Notes: generated by a model not told the origin, from the sequence alone. A stretch of DNA of 64,000 nucleotides from Basfia succiniciproducens (GCF_011455875.1 NZ_CP015031.1:186001-250000); one strand, 5' to 3'; positions 48,579-58,666 are shown, counted from the first letter of the stretch. Made by a program: numbers and translations.

Positions 48579-49502
48579 ATGAATCAGTCTATCTGTGCTG
48601 TTGTGGTCACTTATAATCGCAAGGAGCTTCTCTTAAATTGTTTAAGAGCCTTAAATGCACAATCTCATCCCTTAGATCATATTGTGGTTGTGAATAATGC
48701 CAGTCAGGATGGTACCGTTGAATTTCTGCAAGAGCAGGGTTGGCAGGATAATGATAAGTTCACGCTGATTAATTTAACTGAAAATCAAGGCGGGGCAGGG
48801 GGATTTTATACCGGGATCAAATATGGTGCCGAGCATAACTTTGATTATGTCTGGTTAATGGACGATGACGGTTATCCGGCTTCCGACTGTTTGGAAAAAA
48901 TGCTGCCTTATGTTTCTGATGATTGTTATCTCGGTCCTATGGTGCTTGATGTTAAGGATAAAGAGAGATTGAGTTTTGCTATGCGGATTCCCGGCACATC
49001 GGAAACGATAGATAACTATTCTCAGATTAGCCGAGATTTAAGAGAGAAAAATTTGATTCAGAAGATTGTATTGCCTTTTAACGGTACATTAATTGCTAGT
49101 AAACTAATTAAAACCATAGGTTATCCTATGAAAGATTATTTTATTTGGGGAGATGAAAGAGAATATACTGCCAGAGCTTTAAAACAGAGTAAAAATTTAG
49201 CAACGGTTATTGACGCTATTTTTTATCATCCTGCCGATAGTTCCACATCAGTACCTATGTTTTTTGGTAAAATGCGTTTTAATTATGCTAATTCAGATTT
49301 GAAAATGTATTGTTTTTGCCGTAACACGATAGCAACGTTTAACAGACATAATGGTTGGCTGCATATTTTAGGTTTCTGGATTAAAGCAACCTGGTTTTCT
49401 TTGTTTACTAAACCGAGTTTGTCTCGTTTGTTTTTTTGTTGGCGAGCTATGTGGCATGGGCTGATAAAAGATTTTTCACATCATCAAGAGTATATAAAAT
49501 AA
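48579..49502 (+). CDS. GT2 family transferase resembling galactofuranosyl/rhamnosyltransferases
   Basis: 307 residues from ATG 48579, with TTAAGGA 9 bases upstream; the longer frame from 48534 is less likely. Motifs: VVTYNRKELLLNCLRAL, VVNNASQDGT, NQGGAGGFYTGI, WLMDDDGYP (DDD metal site) and WGDEREYTAR. This set is typical of the GlfT-like group, and the neighbouring glf gene makes a galactofuranosyltransferase plausible. Donor not proven. Confidence 0.85.
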   Translation: MNQSICAVVVTYNRKELLLNCLRALNAQSHPLDHIVVVNNASQDGTVEFLQEQGWQDNDKFTLINLTENQGGAGGFYTGIKYGAEHNFDYVWLMDDDGYPASDCLEKMLPYVSDDCYLGPMVLDVKDKERLSFAMRIPGTSETIDNYSQISRDLREKNLIQKIVLPFNGTLIASKLIKTIGYPMKDYFIWGDEREYTARALKQSKNLATVIDAIFYHPADSSTSVPMFFGKMRFNYANSDLKMYCFCRNTIATFNRHNGWLHILGFWIKATWFSLFTKPSLSRLFFCWRAMWHGLIKDFSHHQEYIK

Positions 49503-49508
49503 TAGGAT

Positions 49509-50273
49509 ATGGCAAATTTAAAGATTCTCGTTGCTGCGCATAAAGAATATATTTTTCCAAATGAAAAGTGTTATATTCCTATCCAAGTTGGAAAAGCATT
49601 ACAACATAATAATCTTGGCATTCAAGGTGATAATGAAGGGTTAAATATTTCTACAAAAAATCAAACTTTTTGTGAGCTGACAGCAATATATTGGGCTTGG
49701 AAAAATAATTTTATTAATACGGATTATGCGGGACTTGTACATTATCGTCGTTATTTTTCTGGTAATTCAATTCTTTTGAAAGGAAAGCGGGTAGCTTCAG
49801 AGAATGAACTATTGAAGGCTATAGACGGGTATGATTGTTTGGTACCTAAAAAAAGAAATTATTATATAGAAACTGTTTATAGTCATTATAGAAATGCGCA
49901 TTATGAAAAAGATATTAAGTTAGTTAAGTATATTATTGAACAAGATTTTCCTGATTATGTTTCATCATTCAATAAAATTATGAATGGAAAAAAACTTCAT
50001 TTATTTAATATGTTTGTAATGAAAACGGAATTATTTAATTCGTATTGCGAATGGATTTTTCATATTTTATTTAAATTAGATAATCAGATAGACGTTTCCA
50101 ATTATGATACTTATCAAAAAAGGGTTTTTGGTTTTTTAGCAGAACGACTTTTTAATGTTTGGCTTTTAAAAAATCAACTTAAAGTTAAAGAAGTTAAGAT
50201 TGTTAATATAGAGAAAGAGAATTTGTTTTTTAAAGCTATTGGGCTTTTGAAAAGAAAATTCTTCAGTAGGTAG
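49509..50273 (+). CDS. DUF4422 glycosyltransferase-like protein
   Basis: 254 residues. The DUF4422 pattern starts with LKILVAAHKEYIFPN, then FCELTAIYWAWKNN, GLVHYRRYF and LHLFNMFVMKTELFNSYCEWIFHIL. Members occur in capsule and O-antigen loci and are treated as glycosyltransferases. Very AT-rich; it lies 6 bp after the GT2 gene and 4 bp before the initiating transferase. Confidence 0.85.
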   Translation: MANLKILVAAHKEYIFPNEKCYIPIQVGKALQHNNLGIQGDNEGLNISTKNQTFCELTAIYWAWKNNFINTDYAGLVHYRRYFSGNSILLKGKRVASENELLKAIDGYDCLVPKKRNYYIETVYSHYRNAHYEKDIKLVKYIIEQDFPDYVSSFNKIMNGKKLHLFNMFVMKTELFNSYCEWIFHILFKLDNQIDVSNYDTYQKRVFGFLAERLFNVWLLKNQLKVKEVKIVNIEKENLFFKAIGLLKRKFFSR

Positions 50274-50277
50274 AAAA

Positions 50278-51696
50278 ATGAAAAAACAATTAATATGTAA
50301 ATGTATTTTGATGCTTTCGGATTTTATTCTATTTTCTGTTTCGTTGTTATTTGCTATCTTTTTTATAGAACTATGTACTCAGGATATCTATAGTTATTTA
50401 CCTAAAGATGAGTTCTATAGCCGGATTCTTATTCATATCATATTAGGTGGTATCTGCGTTGTTTGGTTCTGGATACGTCTCAGACATTATACCTACCGTA
50501 AACCATTTTGGTTTGAATTAAAAGAGATTCTAAGAATACTATTAATATTTTCTATTATTGAATTAGCCATAGTTGCTTTTTCAAAAACTTATTTTTCCCG
50601 TTATCTTTGGGTTTTAACTCTGATTATTACATTATTTCTAGTTCCTTTAGGCAGAATTTTAATCAAGAAATTTTTGATAAAAACGGGGGCTTATTTAAAA
50701 AATGCGATTATTATTGGAAGTGGACAAAATGCGATTGATGCTTATAAGGCTTTAATAAGTGAACCTTATTTAGGTTTTAATATTAAGTATTTTGTTACTA
50801 TGCATAAATGTAATCAATTAAAGGAACTAAATATTCCAATTATCAGTGAAGATAAACAACATTTATGGGAGTTGGTTACAAAAAAATCAGATCAATTCAT
50901 TATTGCATTAGAAGATGATGAAAATGATGAACGTGATTATTGGTTAAGGTATTTATCTAAAAACCATTATCGTTCAATATCAGTTATTCCGACGCTAAGA
51001 GGATTGCCATTATATAGTACGGATATGTCCTTCTTATTTAGTTATGAAGTATTATTGTTGCGTGTTAATAATAATTTAGCTAAACGTTCATCGAGAATAT
51101 TAAAACGAACGATGGATATTTGGGGTTCATTAATATTGATTGTATTATTATCTCCATTTTTATTAATATTGTATTTTTTAATAAGAATAGATGGTGGAGA
51201 TGCTATTTATGGACATGAGCGAGTAGGTCGTAATGGAAAAAATTTTAAATGTCTGAAATTTAGATCTATGGTAGTGAATGCCGATCAAGTATTAAAAGAG
51301 TTACTGGAAAAAGATTCTAAAGCTAAAGCAGAATGGAAAGAAGACCGAAAATTACACAATGATCCTAGAATAACGAAAATAGGTAGATTTATTCGTAAAT
51401 GGAGTATTGATGAGCTCCCGCAATTATTTAATGTGTTAAAAGGTGAAATGTCGCTTGTCGGTCCTCGCCCCATAGTAAAAGCCGAATTAAAACGATATCA
51501 GGAAGATGTAGATTATTATCTTATGGCAAAACCGGGCATGACCGGGCTTTGGCAGGTGAGCGGTCGTAATAATGTGGATTATGATACCCGAGTTTATTTT
51601 GATGCTTGGTATGTGAAGAATTGGTCATTATGGAACGATGTAGCAATTTTGTTTAAAACGATTAAAGCTGTTCGTCATCGTAGCGGCGCTTATTAA
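50278..51696 (+). CDS. wbaP: Undecaprenyl-phosphate sugar-1-phosphate transferase (WbaP/RfbP type)
   Basis: Starts polymer synthesis by moving a sugar phosphate, usually galactose-1-phosphate, onto undecaprenyl phosphate. 472 residues: four N-terminal helices (about 8-135), a Rossmann-like middle (NAIIIGSGQNAIDAYKAL), then the catalytic sugar-transferase domain with KRTMDIWGSLILIVLLSPFLL, KFRSMVVNAD, DELPQLFNVLKGEMSLVGPRP and KPGMTGLWQVSGRN. It is the last gene of the locus. An initiating transferase of this kind with an ABC exporter and no Wzx/Wzy in view is a mixed arrangement. Confidence 0.92.
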   Translation: MKKQLICKCILMLSDFILFSVSLLFAIFFIELCTQDIYSYLPKDEFYSRILIHIILGGICVVWFWIRLRHYTYRKPFWFELKEILRILLIFSIIELAIVAFSKTYFSRYLWVLTLIITLFLVPLGRILIKKFLIKTGAYLKNAIIIGSGQNAIDAYKALISEPYLGFNIKYFVTMHKCNQLKELNIPIISEDKQHLWELVTKKSDQFIIALEDDENDERDYWLRYLSKNHYRSISVIPTLRGLPLYSTDMSFLFSYEVLLLRVNNNLAKRSSRILKRTMDIWGSLILIVLLSPFLLILYFLIRIDGGDAIYGHERVGRNGKNFKCLKFRSMVVNADQVLKELLEKDSKAKAEWKEDRKLHNDPRITKIGRFIRKWSIDELPQLFNVLKGEMSLVGPRPIVKAELKRYQEDVDYYLMAKPGMTGLWQVSGRNNVDYDTRVYFDAWYVKNWSLWNDVAILFKTIKAVRHRSGAY

Positions 51697-51767
51697 TGTT
51701 ATTTTGAGCTTGCTAAACGGGTATAGTTTATTTAGGCTATATCCGTTTTTATATATAAGGATAACTT

Positions 51768-53078
51768 ATGATAATGCAAATCTTACTTTCGTCAGAACAA
51801 CCCCCTAAATCCTGGGGGAAAAATCCTTTACTTTCATTTTCTGATAACCAGGCGACCATTCATCTAAAAAATTCTGAAAAATCCGACCGCACTTTGATTC
51901 AAAAGGCGGCTCGTAAGTTGCGCGGGCAGGGGATTGATGATGTTGAACTTGTAGGAAATGATTGGAGTCTGGAAAACTGTTGGGCGTTTTATCAGGGTTT
52001 TTATACCGCTAAACAGGATTGGGCGGTGGAGTTTCCGGAATTAGGGGATGATCATGAAGAATTGTTGGCGCGTATTCAGTGCGGTGATTTCGTTCGTGAA
52101 ATCATTAATTTGCCTTCCTCTGTGATTGCGCCTTTGGAACTTGCGCAACGTTCGGCACGGTTTATTGCCGGGTTGGCGGAAGAATATGCCGGAAAAAGTG
52201 CGGTCGATTTTCACATAATTTCGGGTGAAGAATTGAAAGCGCAGAATTATCTCGGTATCTGGAATGTAGGCAAAGGAGCTGAAAATCCGCCGGCGATGTT
52301 GCAATTGGATTTTAATCCGACAGGTAATCCGGAATCACCGGTGCTGGCTTGTTTAGTGGGCAAAGGAATCACGTTTGACAGCGGCGGTTATAGCATTAAG
52401 CCGAGCAATTTCATGGATAGTATGCGCACGGATATGGGCGGCGCGGCATTAGTGACCGGTGCGCTAGGCCTTGCAATTGCCCGCGGATTGAATCGGCGCG
52501 TGAAGTTGTTTTTATGCTGTGCGGAAAATTTGGTCAGCGGCAATGCTTTTAAATTAGGCGATATTATTACTTATCGTAACGGTGTAAAAGCGGAAATTCT
52601 GAACACCGATGCGGAAGGCCGCTTGGTGCTGGCGGACGGCTTGATTGATGCCTCTTCCGAAAATGCGCAATTTATTCTTGATGCGGCAACCCTGACCGGT
52701 GCGGCAAAAGTGGCATTAGGCAATGACTATCATTGCGTATTATCAATGGATGAGGAATTGACGACGGATTTATTTAATGCAGCCAAAAAAGAGCAGGAAC
52801 CTTTTTGGCGTTTGCCTTTTGAAGAGCTTCACCGTTCGCAAATCAGCTCGTCTTTTGCCGATATTTCTAATACTTCTTCTGCTGCGGTAGCGGCGGGCGC
52901 GAGTACCGCAACGGCATTTTTATCGCATTTTGTGAAAGATTATCAACAAAACTGGCTGCATTTGGATTGTTCGGCGACTTATCGTAAAACGCCAAGTGAT
53001 TTATGGGCGACGGGGGCGACAGGTTTAGGCGTGCAAACCATTGCAAATTTATTACTCACTAAAGCAACGCAATTGTAA
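51768..53078 (+). CDS. pepB: Peptidase B (M17 leucyl aminopeptidase family)
   Basis: Cytoplasmic two-metal aminopeptidase of 436 residues. The metal and catalytic motifs are [30 protein letters not shown] and [15 protein letters not shown] (NTDAEGR, family signature). AAGGATAAC precedes the ATG; a second ATG lies 6 bases in. The pepB-ndk pair borders the polysaccharide locus, the same setting as in H. influenzae. Confidence 0.95.
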   Translation: MIMQILLSSEQPPKSWGKNPLLSFSDNQATIHLKNSEKSDRTLIQKAARKLRGQGIDDVELVGNDWSLENCWAFYQGFYTAKQDWAVEFPELGDDHEELLARIQCGDFVREIINLPSSVIAPLELAQRSARFIAGLAEEYAGKSAVDFHIISGEELKAQNYLGIWNVGKGAENPPAMLQLDFNPTGNPESPVLACLVGKGITFDSGGYSIKPSNFMDSMRTDMGGAALVTGALGLAIARGLNRRVKLFLCCAENLVSGNAFKLGDIITYRNGVKAEILNTDAEGRLVLADGLIDASSENAQFILDAATLTGAAKVALGNDYHCVLSMDEELTTDLFNAAKKEQEPFWRLPFEELHRSQISSSFADISNTSSAAVAAGASTATAFLSHFVKDYQQNWLHLDCSATYRKTPSDLWATGATGLGVQTIANLLLTKATQL

Positions 53079-53087
53079 GGATTTATT

Positions 53088-53513
53088 ATGTCATTAGAAC
53101 GTACGTTTTCAATTATTAAACCCGATGCGGTAGAACGTAATTTAATCGGCAAAATTTTGGCTCGTTTCGAACAAAGCGGGTTTGAGATTGTAGCCGCTAA
53201 AATGGTGCGTTTAACTAAAGCTCAAGCCGAAGGTTTTTATGCCGAGCATCAGGGCAAGCTTTTTTTTGAGGATTTAGTGGAATATATGGTTTCCGCACCC
53301 ATATTGGTATCTGTGCTGCAAAAAGAAAATGCCGTTAAAGATTACCGCACTTTAATTGGCGCAACGGATCCGGCTAAGGCGGAAGAGGGGACGGTTCGTA
53401 AAGAATTTGCCGAAAGCCTGCGTCGTAATTCCGTCCACGGTTCGGATAGTTTAGAAAGTGCGGCGCGTGAAATTGCTTATTTTTTTATTGATTCGGAAAT
53501 TTGTTCAAGATAA
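53088..53513 (+). CDS. ndk: Nucleoside diphosphate kinase
   Basis: Balances NTP pools by phosphate transfer through an active-site His. 141 residues. [20 protein letters not shown] begins the fold; the catalytic His is in [14 protein letters not shown]. It follows pepB by 9 bp. Confidence 0.98.
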   Translation: MSLERTFSIIKPDAVERNLIGKILARFEQSGFEIVAAKMVRLTKAQAEGFYAEHQGKLFFEDLVEYMVSAPILVSVLQKENAVKDYRTLIGATDPAKAEEGTVRKEFAESLRRNSVHGSDSLESAAREIAYFFIDSEICSR

Positions 53514-53730
53514 GAAAATTGCAATATTATGTTGTGCGGTTTGTAATTCAAAACACCTAGAGGGCAAACTCTGGGTGTTCAAGATAATCCGCAGCGGCAT
53601 ACCAGTAACGCTAACGAGTGGAACTGTCAGCAGACCCTCTATCTTCAAATCCCTTTCGGAATTCAAATACGTTTGTATTTTATTTTTTTAATATCTATAT
53701 ATTTAACCAGTATTCTTTAAAATAAAGAGC
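53514..53730. other. ndk-metK spacer without a supported gene
   Basis: It holds an 11-bp imperfect hairpin (AACACCTAGAG / CTCTGGGTGTT, about 53551-53578). On the minus strand a short frame reads RYWYAAADYLEHPEFAL but is interrupted by stops on both sides, so it may be a decayed fragment. No RNA gene recognised. Confidence 0.4.
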
Positions 53731-53774
53731 TTGCAATTTAATCTAAAATCTATATTATAGCCGTCCATACGTCC
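53731..53774 (+). promoter_or_regulatory. metK promoter with two MetJ-like boxes
   Basis: TTGCAA (53731-53736) and TATTAT (53753-53758) form a promoter with a 16-bp spacer. AGCCGTCC and ATACGTCC (53759-53774) are adjacent 8-bp matches (5 and 6 of 8) to the met box AGACGTCT, over the expected start site. Confidence 0.6.
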
Positions 53775-53804
53775 AAATAAGTTTATTTTAGTAAGGGAAA
53801 GAGC

Positions 53805-54956
53805 ATGTCTTCATATTTATTTACTTCCGAGTCTGTGTCTGAAGGGCATCCGGATAAAATTGCCGACCAAATTTCGGATGCGGTATTAGATGAAATTTTA
53901 AAACAAGATCCTAAAGCGCGCGTTGCCTGCGAAACCTATGTAAAAACCGGTATGGCGCTGGTTGGCGGTGAAATTACCACTTCCGCTTGGGTTGATATTG
54001 AGTATATTGCCCGTCAGGTAATTTGCGATATCGGTTACACTTCTTCCGAAATGGGCTTTGACGGCCATTCCTGTGCGGTATTAAACGGTATTGGTAAACA
54101 ATCTTCCGATATTAACCAAGGGGTGGATCGTGACGACCCGTTAAACCAAGGTGCCGGCGACCAAGGGATTATGTTCGGTTACGCCACTAATGAAACCGAA
54201 GTGTTAATGCCGGCGGCGATTACTTATGCTCACCGTTTAATGGAACGTCAGGCTTGGGTTCGTAAAAACGGCACTTTGCCTTGGCTACGTCCGGATGCGA
54301 AAAGCCAGGTTACTTTAAAATACGAAAATAATAAAATCGTCGGTGTAGATGCGGTGGTACTTTCTACCCAGCATAGCGATAGCGTAACGCAGGAAGATTT
54401 GCATGAAGCGGTAATGGAAGAAATCATTAAACCGGTATTACCGGCAAAATGGTTGAGCAAAGACACCAAATATTTTATTAACCCGACCGGCCGTTTTGTT
54501 ATCGGCGGACCCATGGGCGACTGCGGTTTAACCGGCCGTAAAATTATTGTGGATACTTACGGCGGTGCGGCTCGTCACGGTGGCGGCGCGTTTTCCGGTA
54601 AAGATCCGTCAAAAGTTGACCGTTCAGCCGCTTATGCCGCGCGTTATGTAGCGAAAAATATTGTGGCGGCAGGTTTAGCCGACCGTTGCGAAATTCAGCT
54701 TTCTTACGCTATCGGTGTGGCGGAACCAACATCCATTATGGTGGAAACCTTCGGCACCGGTAAAGTGGCTGACGAATTATTGGTTGCGCTTGTACGCGAA
54801 CATTTTGATTTGCGCCCTTACGGGTTAATTAAAATGTTGGACTTAATTAAACCGATTTATCGCGAAACCGCCGCTTACGGGCATTTCGGTCGCGAACAAT
54901 TCCCATGGGAAAAAACAGATCGTGCGGCGGAATTAAAAGCGGCGGCAGGTTTATAA
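53805..54956 (+). CDS. metK: S-adenosylmethionine synthetase
   Basis: Makes SAM from methionine and ATP. 383 residues, normal length. Motifs: [39 protein letters not shown] (signature hexapeptide region), and [34 protein letters not shown] precedes the ATG. Confidence 0.99.
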   Translation: MSSYLFTSESVSEGHPDKIADQISDAVLDEILKQDPKARVACETYVKTGMALVGGEITTSAWVDIEYIARQVICDIGYTSSEMGFDGHSCAVLNGIGKQSSDINQGVDRDDPLNQGAGDQGIMFGYATNETEVLMPAAITYAHRLMERQAWVRKNGTLPWLRPDAKSQVTLKYENNKIVGVDAVVLSTQHSDSVTQEDLHEAVMEEIIKPVLPAKWLSKDTKYFINPTGRFVIGGPMGDCGLTGRKIIVDTYGGAARHGGGAFSGKDPSKVDRSAAYAARYVAKNIVAAGLADRCEIQLSYAIGVAEPTSIMVETFGTGKVADELLVALVREHFDLRPYGLIKMLDLIKPIYRETAAYGHFGREQFPWEKTDRAAELKAAAGL

Positions 54957-54962
54957 AAACAG

Positions 54963-54990
54963 AAAATCCTCCTTTAAGGGAGGATTTTTT
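54963..54990 (+). terminator. Terminator after metK
   Basis: AAATCCTCC and GGGAGGATTTTTT with a 5-nt loop. Confidence 0.9.
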
Positions 54991-55076
54991 ACGAGTTTAG
55001 GTTTTATCCGGCGGGAATTATCCTGCCGTTATTTTCCTGATAATTAAAAAGTGCGGTCGGATTTCTGCAATTTTTG

Positions 55077-55646
55077 TTAAATACTGCCGTTACCGTTATC
55101 TAAATGCGCACGAATGAACCATTGCAATTTTTCAAGCGCGCGGGTTTGCGCAACCAGCAAATCTTCACTAATCGGATCTAGCTCGCCATAATGCGCCAGA
55201 ACGACACGGTGCGATTCAATATTGAAACTGTAGAATTTATCAATAATGCGTAAATGATCCTGCGCACTTGCCCGGCCTAACGGATATTCCGGCGTTTGAC
55301 GATTTGCGACTAAATTACCGGATAAACCGTTCGGTGCAACGCCTAATGCCGCCATACGTTCGGCAATTTCATCAACAAAATCACGGACTTCGTCAACTTG
55401 CGAGTCCAGCATCTCATGTACCGCAATAAATTGCGGACCGACAACATTCCAGTGCGCATGTTTTAAAATTAACGCCAATTCGTTCAATCCTTGCAAACGG
55501 GCTTGCAGTGCCTCGGCAATGGAATGCCCGGTATTTACATCAATACCCGGTACGCTGTGCGTTGCGTTTTTATTAATATCCGCCGTTAAAGCCTGAGATT
55601 TTTCGGTTAAAGTTAATGATGGAAATGAAATGGTTTTTGTGTTCAT
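55077..55646 (-). CDS. dps: Dps-family DNA-protection/ferritin-like protein
   Basis: 189-residue ferritin-like protein that stores iron and shields DNA in stress. The ferroxidase signature is LKHAHWNVVGPQFIAVHEMLDSQVDEVRDFVDEIAERMAALG (about 61-102). The N-terminal ~20 residues are polar with a lysine, as in DNA-binding Dps. It is the first gene of its strand here, facing the REP-rich spacer. Confidence 0.93.
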   Translation of the reverse strand: MNTKTISFPSLTLTEKSQALTADINKNATHSVPGIDVNTGHSIAEALQARLQGLNELALILKHAHWNVVGPQFIAVHEMLDSQVDEVRDFVDEIAERMAALGVAPNGLSGNLVANRQTPEYPLGRASAQDHLRIIDKFYSFNIESHRVVLAHYGELDPISEDLLVAQTRALEKLQWFIRAHLDNGNGSI

Positions 55647-55829
55647 AATATATTCTCCTCTGTGTTGTTGTGTTCTGTATTGTTGTGATTATTATGTGCA
55701 ACTTTACTGCTGAAAGCTAATTGTTAAAAAAGATAGATTTAATAGATTTTATTTATTGAACTTTTATTATTAATTGAAAATAATTATTAAATTAAAGCGG
55801 GAAATTTTAAAAAAATTCACCGCACTTTA
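55647..55829. other. dps upstream region
   Basis: AT-rich promoter region of dps. It has one uptake signal in reverse orientation near 55819. The REP cluster begins at about 55830. Confidence 0.5.
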
Positions 55830-55918
55830 TTCATATAGAGTAGGCTTGCCAGCTCTTTATTCATGTAGGGTGAGCTTATCAGCTCTTTATTCATGTAGGG
55901 TGGGCTTGCTAGCCCACC
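55830..55918 (+). repeat. Three 30-bp tandem units with decayed REP heads
   Basis: Units begin ATTCAT(A/G)TAG at 55830, 55860 and 55890. The first two hold shortened REP stems ending in AGCTCTTT. The third enters a full REP (55895-55918). Confidence 0.75.
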
Positions 55919-55995
55919 GATTACAGAAATAAATTGATATGTAGCGTAGCGGGATAACCGAGCGCCTGTTGGTTTTTGTTTGGTGGGCTGGCATC
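55895..55995. repeat. REPIN A (right arm truncated)
   Basis: Left REP 55895-55918 = GTAG plus stem GGTGGGCT...AGCCCACC, with one loop change (TGCT). A 63-nt loop (55919-55981) follows, then the inverted REP start GGTGGGCTGGCA, cut off at 55993. Confidence 0.8.
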
Positions 55996-56006
55996 TCTTT
56001 ATTCAT

Positions 56007-56027
56007 GTAGGATGAGCTTGCCATCCC
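56007..56027 (+). repeat. Decayed REP unit
   Basis: GTAGGATGAGCTTGCCATCCC; the stem is damaged. It lies in the 30-bp-type unit between the two REPINs. Confidence 0.6.
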
Positions 56028-56036
56028 TTTGTTCAT

Positions 56037-56147
56037 GTAGGGTGGGCTTGCCAGCCCACCAATTACAGAAATAAATTGATATATGGAGTAGCGGGATAAC
56101 CGAGCGCCTGTTGGTTTTTGTTTGGTGGGCTGGCAAGCCCACCCTAC
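56037..56147. repeat. REPIN B (two intact inverted REPs)
   Basis: Left REP 56037-56060 and inverted right REP 56124-56147 are exact 24-bp complements (GTAG, GGTGGGCT, TGCC, AGCCCACC). They enclose a 63-nt loop almost identical to that of REPIN A. Confidence 0.88.
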
Positions 56148-56216
56148 CTAATGTATTCAATCCACCCTACCTAATGTATTCAATCCACCCTACCTAATGT
56201 ATTCAATCCACTCTAC
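56138..56216 (-). repeat. 23-bp tandem repeats, four copies
   Basis: Units of CCACCCTACCTAATG followed by TATTCAAT, with no spacer between them; the last copy is altered. They start inside the right end of REPIN B, so they look like slipped copies of the REP foot. Confidence 0.8.
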
Positions 56217-56372
56217 CTTATGTATCCAGCCCTTCCTGCCTGTCAGCCTATATGAAAAGTGCGGTCAATTTTTCAAAATTTTTAAAATTTCCACCGCAGT
56301 TTTAGCCGAAAAGATGTTTTTGCTCTTGTTTAGATCTATACTAAAACGAATTTTTTATTCGGAATCCTTATT

Positions 56373-58262
56373 ATGTCTGAAATCTCTCCAAATATTCCCA
56401 CGCATGACGCTTTCGGCAGTTTGCTCGGTTATGCCCCCGGAGGAATCGCAATTTATTCTTCTGATTACGAAACCGCCGATAAAAACGAATACCCCGATGA
56501 TGCCGCATTCCGTAGCTATTTAGGTCGCGAATACATGGGATACAAATGGCAGTGCGTCGAGTTTGCCCGTCGTTATCTTTATTTAAATCACGGCATGGTG
56601 TTTACCGATGTGGGCATGGCTTATGAAATTTTTTCGCTGCGTTTTTTGCGTCAGGTTGTCAATGATGCTTTAGTGCCGCTTCAGGCTTATGCAAACGGTA
56701 GCAAAAAGCCGCCTGAACCGGGTGCGTTACTTATTTGGCAAGAAGGCGGTGAATTTCAGGAAACCGGGCATGTAGCGATTATTACGGAAGTTTTTAACGA
56801 TAAAATCCGCATTGCGGAACAAAATGTTATTCATTACCGCTTACCGAGCGGGCAGCAATGGACGCGGGAATTACCGATGTCTGTGACGGAGCAGGGATAT
56901 ATTTTGCATGATACTTTTGATGACACGGAAATTCTCGGCTGGATGATTCAGACTGATGACTCTACTTATAGTTTGCCGCAGCCGACGGCGGCACCGGAAA
57001 GCTTGGAAATTCATGCGGAACATATTGAAAATAAAGGGCAATTCGACGGCAAATGGCTGAATGAAAGCGATCCTTTCGAAAAGCTTTATGTGACGGCGAT
57101 GAATGGTCACCAGGTGAGCCGTACGGATCAATATCGTTATTTTACTATTTCGGAAACGGCAAAACATGAATTAATTCGTGCAACGAATGAATTGCATTTA
57201 ATGTATCTGCATGCCACCAATAAAGTGCTTAATGATGATAACTTGTTGAAATATTTTAATATTCCTAAATTATTATGGCCTCGGTTGCGTTTATCCTGGG
57301 AGAACCGTCGTTATCAGACCGTATCCGGTAGATTGGATTTTTGTTTAGACGAGCGGGGCTTGAAAGTTTATGAATATAATGCGGATTCCGCTTCCTGTCA
57401 TGCGGAAGCCGGCGCTATTTTAGGGCGCTGGGCAAAGGTTGCGGGCTTGGATAACGGGGAAGATCCGGGCGCCCATTTGCGCAATGCTTTAGCTGATTGC
57501 TGGAAACATCGGGATAATACGCCTTTGGTGCATATTATGCAGGATAACGACAGCGAAGAAGATTATCATTCGATGTTTATGCAGTCCGCATTGCTGCAAG
57601 CAGGTTGCCGGACCAAAATTATTCACGGTACGGAAGGGTTACATTGGGACAAACGGGGACGATTGCTTGATGATGAAGATAACCAAATTCTAAGCGTATG
57701 GAAAACCTGGGCATGGGAAACCATGTTGGAACAACTCCGTGAAGACGCCACCGGCAGAGAAGTCGCGCCGCCGATTCGAACCGGTTATCCCGAAGACAAA
57801 GTGCGGTTAATTGATGTGTTATTGCGCCCGGAAGTGCTAGTTTATGAACCTTTATGGACGGCAATTCCGAGTAATAAAGCGATTTTGCCGGTACTTTGGT
57901 CATTATTCCCGAATCACCGTTATTTGTTGGAATCCGGCTTTGAGCTGACCCAAAATCTGATTAAAAACGGTTACGCGAAAAAACCGATTGCCGGTCGTCG
58001 AGGCGATAATGTAACATTGTTTGCCGATCAACACAGCCGCTTGGATGTAACGCACGGACGTTTTGGCAAGCAGGAACATATTTATCAGCAACTTTGGTGT
58101 TTGCCGAAAGTGGAAGAACAATATGTACAGATTTGTACTTTTATCGTCGGCGGGCATTACGGTGGCAGTTGCTTACGCTCGGATCCGAGCCGAATTATTG
58201 TGGGCGATAGCGATATGCAGCCCTTACGCGTATTAAACGATAAAGACTTTTTAGCAAAATAA
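56373..58262 (+). CDS. gsp: Bifunctional glutathionylspermidine synthetase/amidase
   Basis: 629 residues (E. coli 619). The N-terminal CHAP-type amidase (about 1-200) has its nucleophile at Cys61 in YKWQCVEFARRYLYLNHG and a His in ETGHVAIITEV. The C-terminal ATP-grasp synthetase has RLDFCLDERGLKVYEYNADSASCHAEAG and GRRGDNVTLF. It joins glutathione and spermidine and can split the product again. The ATG follows the REPIN cluster; yffB starts 9 bp after the stop. Confidence 0.96.
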   Translation: MSEISPNIPTHDAFGSLLGYAPGGIAIYSSDYETADKNEYPDDAAFRSYLGREYMGYKWQCVEFARRYLYLNHGMVFTDVGMAYEIFSLRFLRQVVNDALVPLQAYANGSKKPPEPGALLIWQEGGEFQETGHVAIITEVFNDKIRIAEQNVIHYRLPSGQQWTRELPMSVTEQGYILHDTFDDTEILGWMIQTDDSTYSLPQPTAAPESLEIHAEHIENKGQFDGKWLNESDPFEKLYVTAMNGHQVSRTDQYRYFTISETAKHELIRATNELHLMYLHATNKVLNDDNLLKYFNIPKLLWPRLRLSWENRRYQTVSGRLDFCLDERGLKVYEYNADSASCHAEAGAILGRWAKVAGLDNGEDPGAHLRNALADCWKHRDNTPLVHIMQDNDSEEDYHSMFMQSALLQAGCRTKIIHGTEGLHWDKRGRLLDDEDNQILSVWKTWAWETMLEQLREDATGREVAPPIRTGYPEDKVRLIDVLLRPEVLVYEPLWTAIPSNKAILPVLWSLFPNHRYLLESGFELTQNLIKNGYAKKPIAGRRGDNVTLFADQHSRLDVTHGRFGKQEHIYQQLWCLPKVEEQYVQICTFIVGGHYGGSCLRSDPSRIIVGDSDMQPLRVLNDKDFLAK

Positions 58263-58271
58263 GGATAATAA

Positions 58272-58616
58272 ATGATAACGGTTTACGGTATTAAAAATTG
58301 CGATACGGTGAAAAAAGCCTTGAAATGGTTAACGGATAATAATATTGAGCATAAATTGCACGATTATCGTACGGACGGATTAGCTCCCGAATTTTTAATT
58401 AATGCGGAAGCACAGTTTGGCTGGCAGACGCTGGTGAATAAACGCAGTACCACATGGCGTAATTTAGACAGCCAAATCAGAGAGAATCTGGAAAAACATA
58501 CCGCACTTTCAGTTCTCGCCGAACAGCCGACATTAATCAAACGCCCGATTATCCTGCAAGACGGCATCGCATTAATTGGTTTTAATATAAAAGAATATGA
58601 AAAAGCTTTTGGTTAA
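58272..58616 (+). CDS. yffB: ArsC/Spx-family protein YffB
   Basis: 114-residue thioredoxin-fold protein related to arsenate reductase. Single redox-type cysteine in VYGIKNCDTVKKALKWL (Cys10), then LVNKRSTTWR and IKRPIILQDG. Substrate unknown in this subgroup. It neighbours dapE in E. coli; here the RAYT element has separated the two. Its last ~56 bp have a mutated copy at about 59282-59337. Confidence 0.93.
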   Translation: MITVYGIKNCDTVKKALKWLTDNNIEHKLHDYRTDGLAPEFLINAEAQFGWQTLVNKRSTTWRNLDSQIRENLEKHTALSVLAEQPTLIKRPIILQDGIALIGFNIKEYEKAFG

Positions 58617-58620
58617 TTAC

Positions 58621-58644
58621 GTAGGGTAGGATTGCCAGCCCACC
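58621..58644 (+). repeat. REP, left of the RAYT gene
   Basis: GTAG then a stem with one change (GGTAGGAT), loop TGCC, and AGCCCACC. It lies 5 bp after the yffB stop. Confidence 0.8.
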
Positions 58645-58666
58645 AATAATAAGTGTGGATGATATT

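Noticed and set aside
56138-56216. Short regular repeats resembling a CRISPR array
   Set aside because: The 23-bp units are directly abutting, with no unique spacers, and they derive from the REP foot. No cas genes are near.
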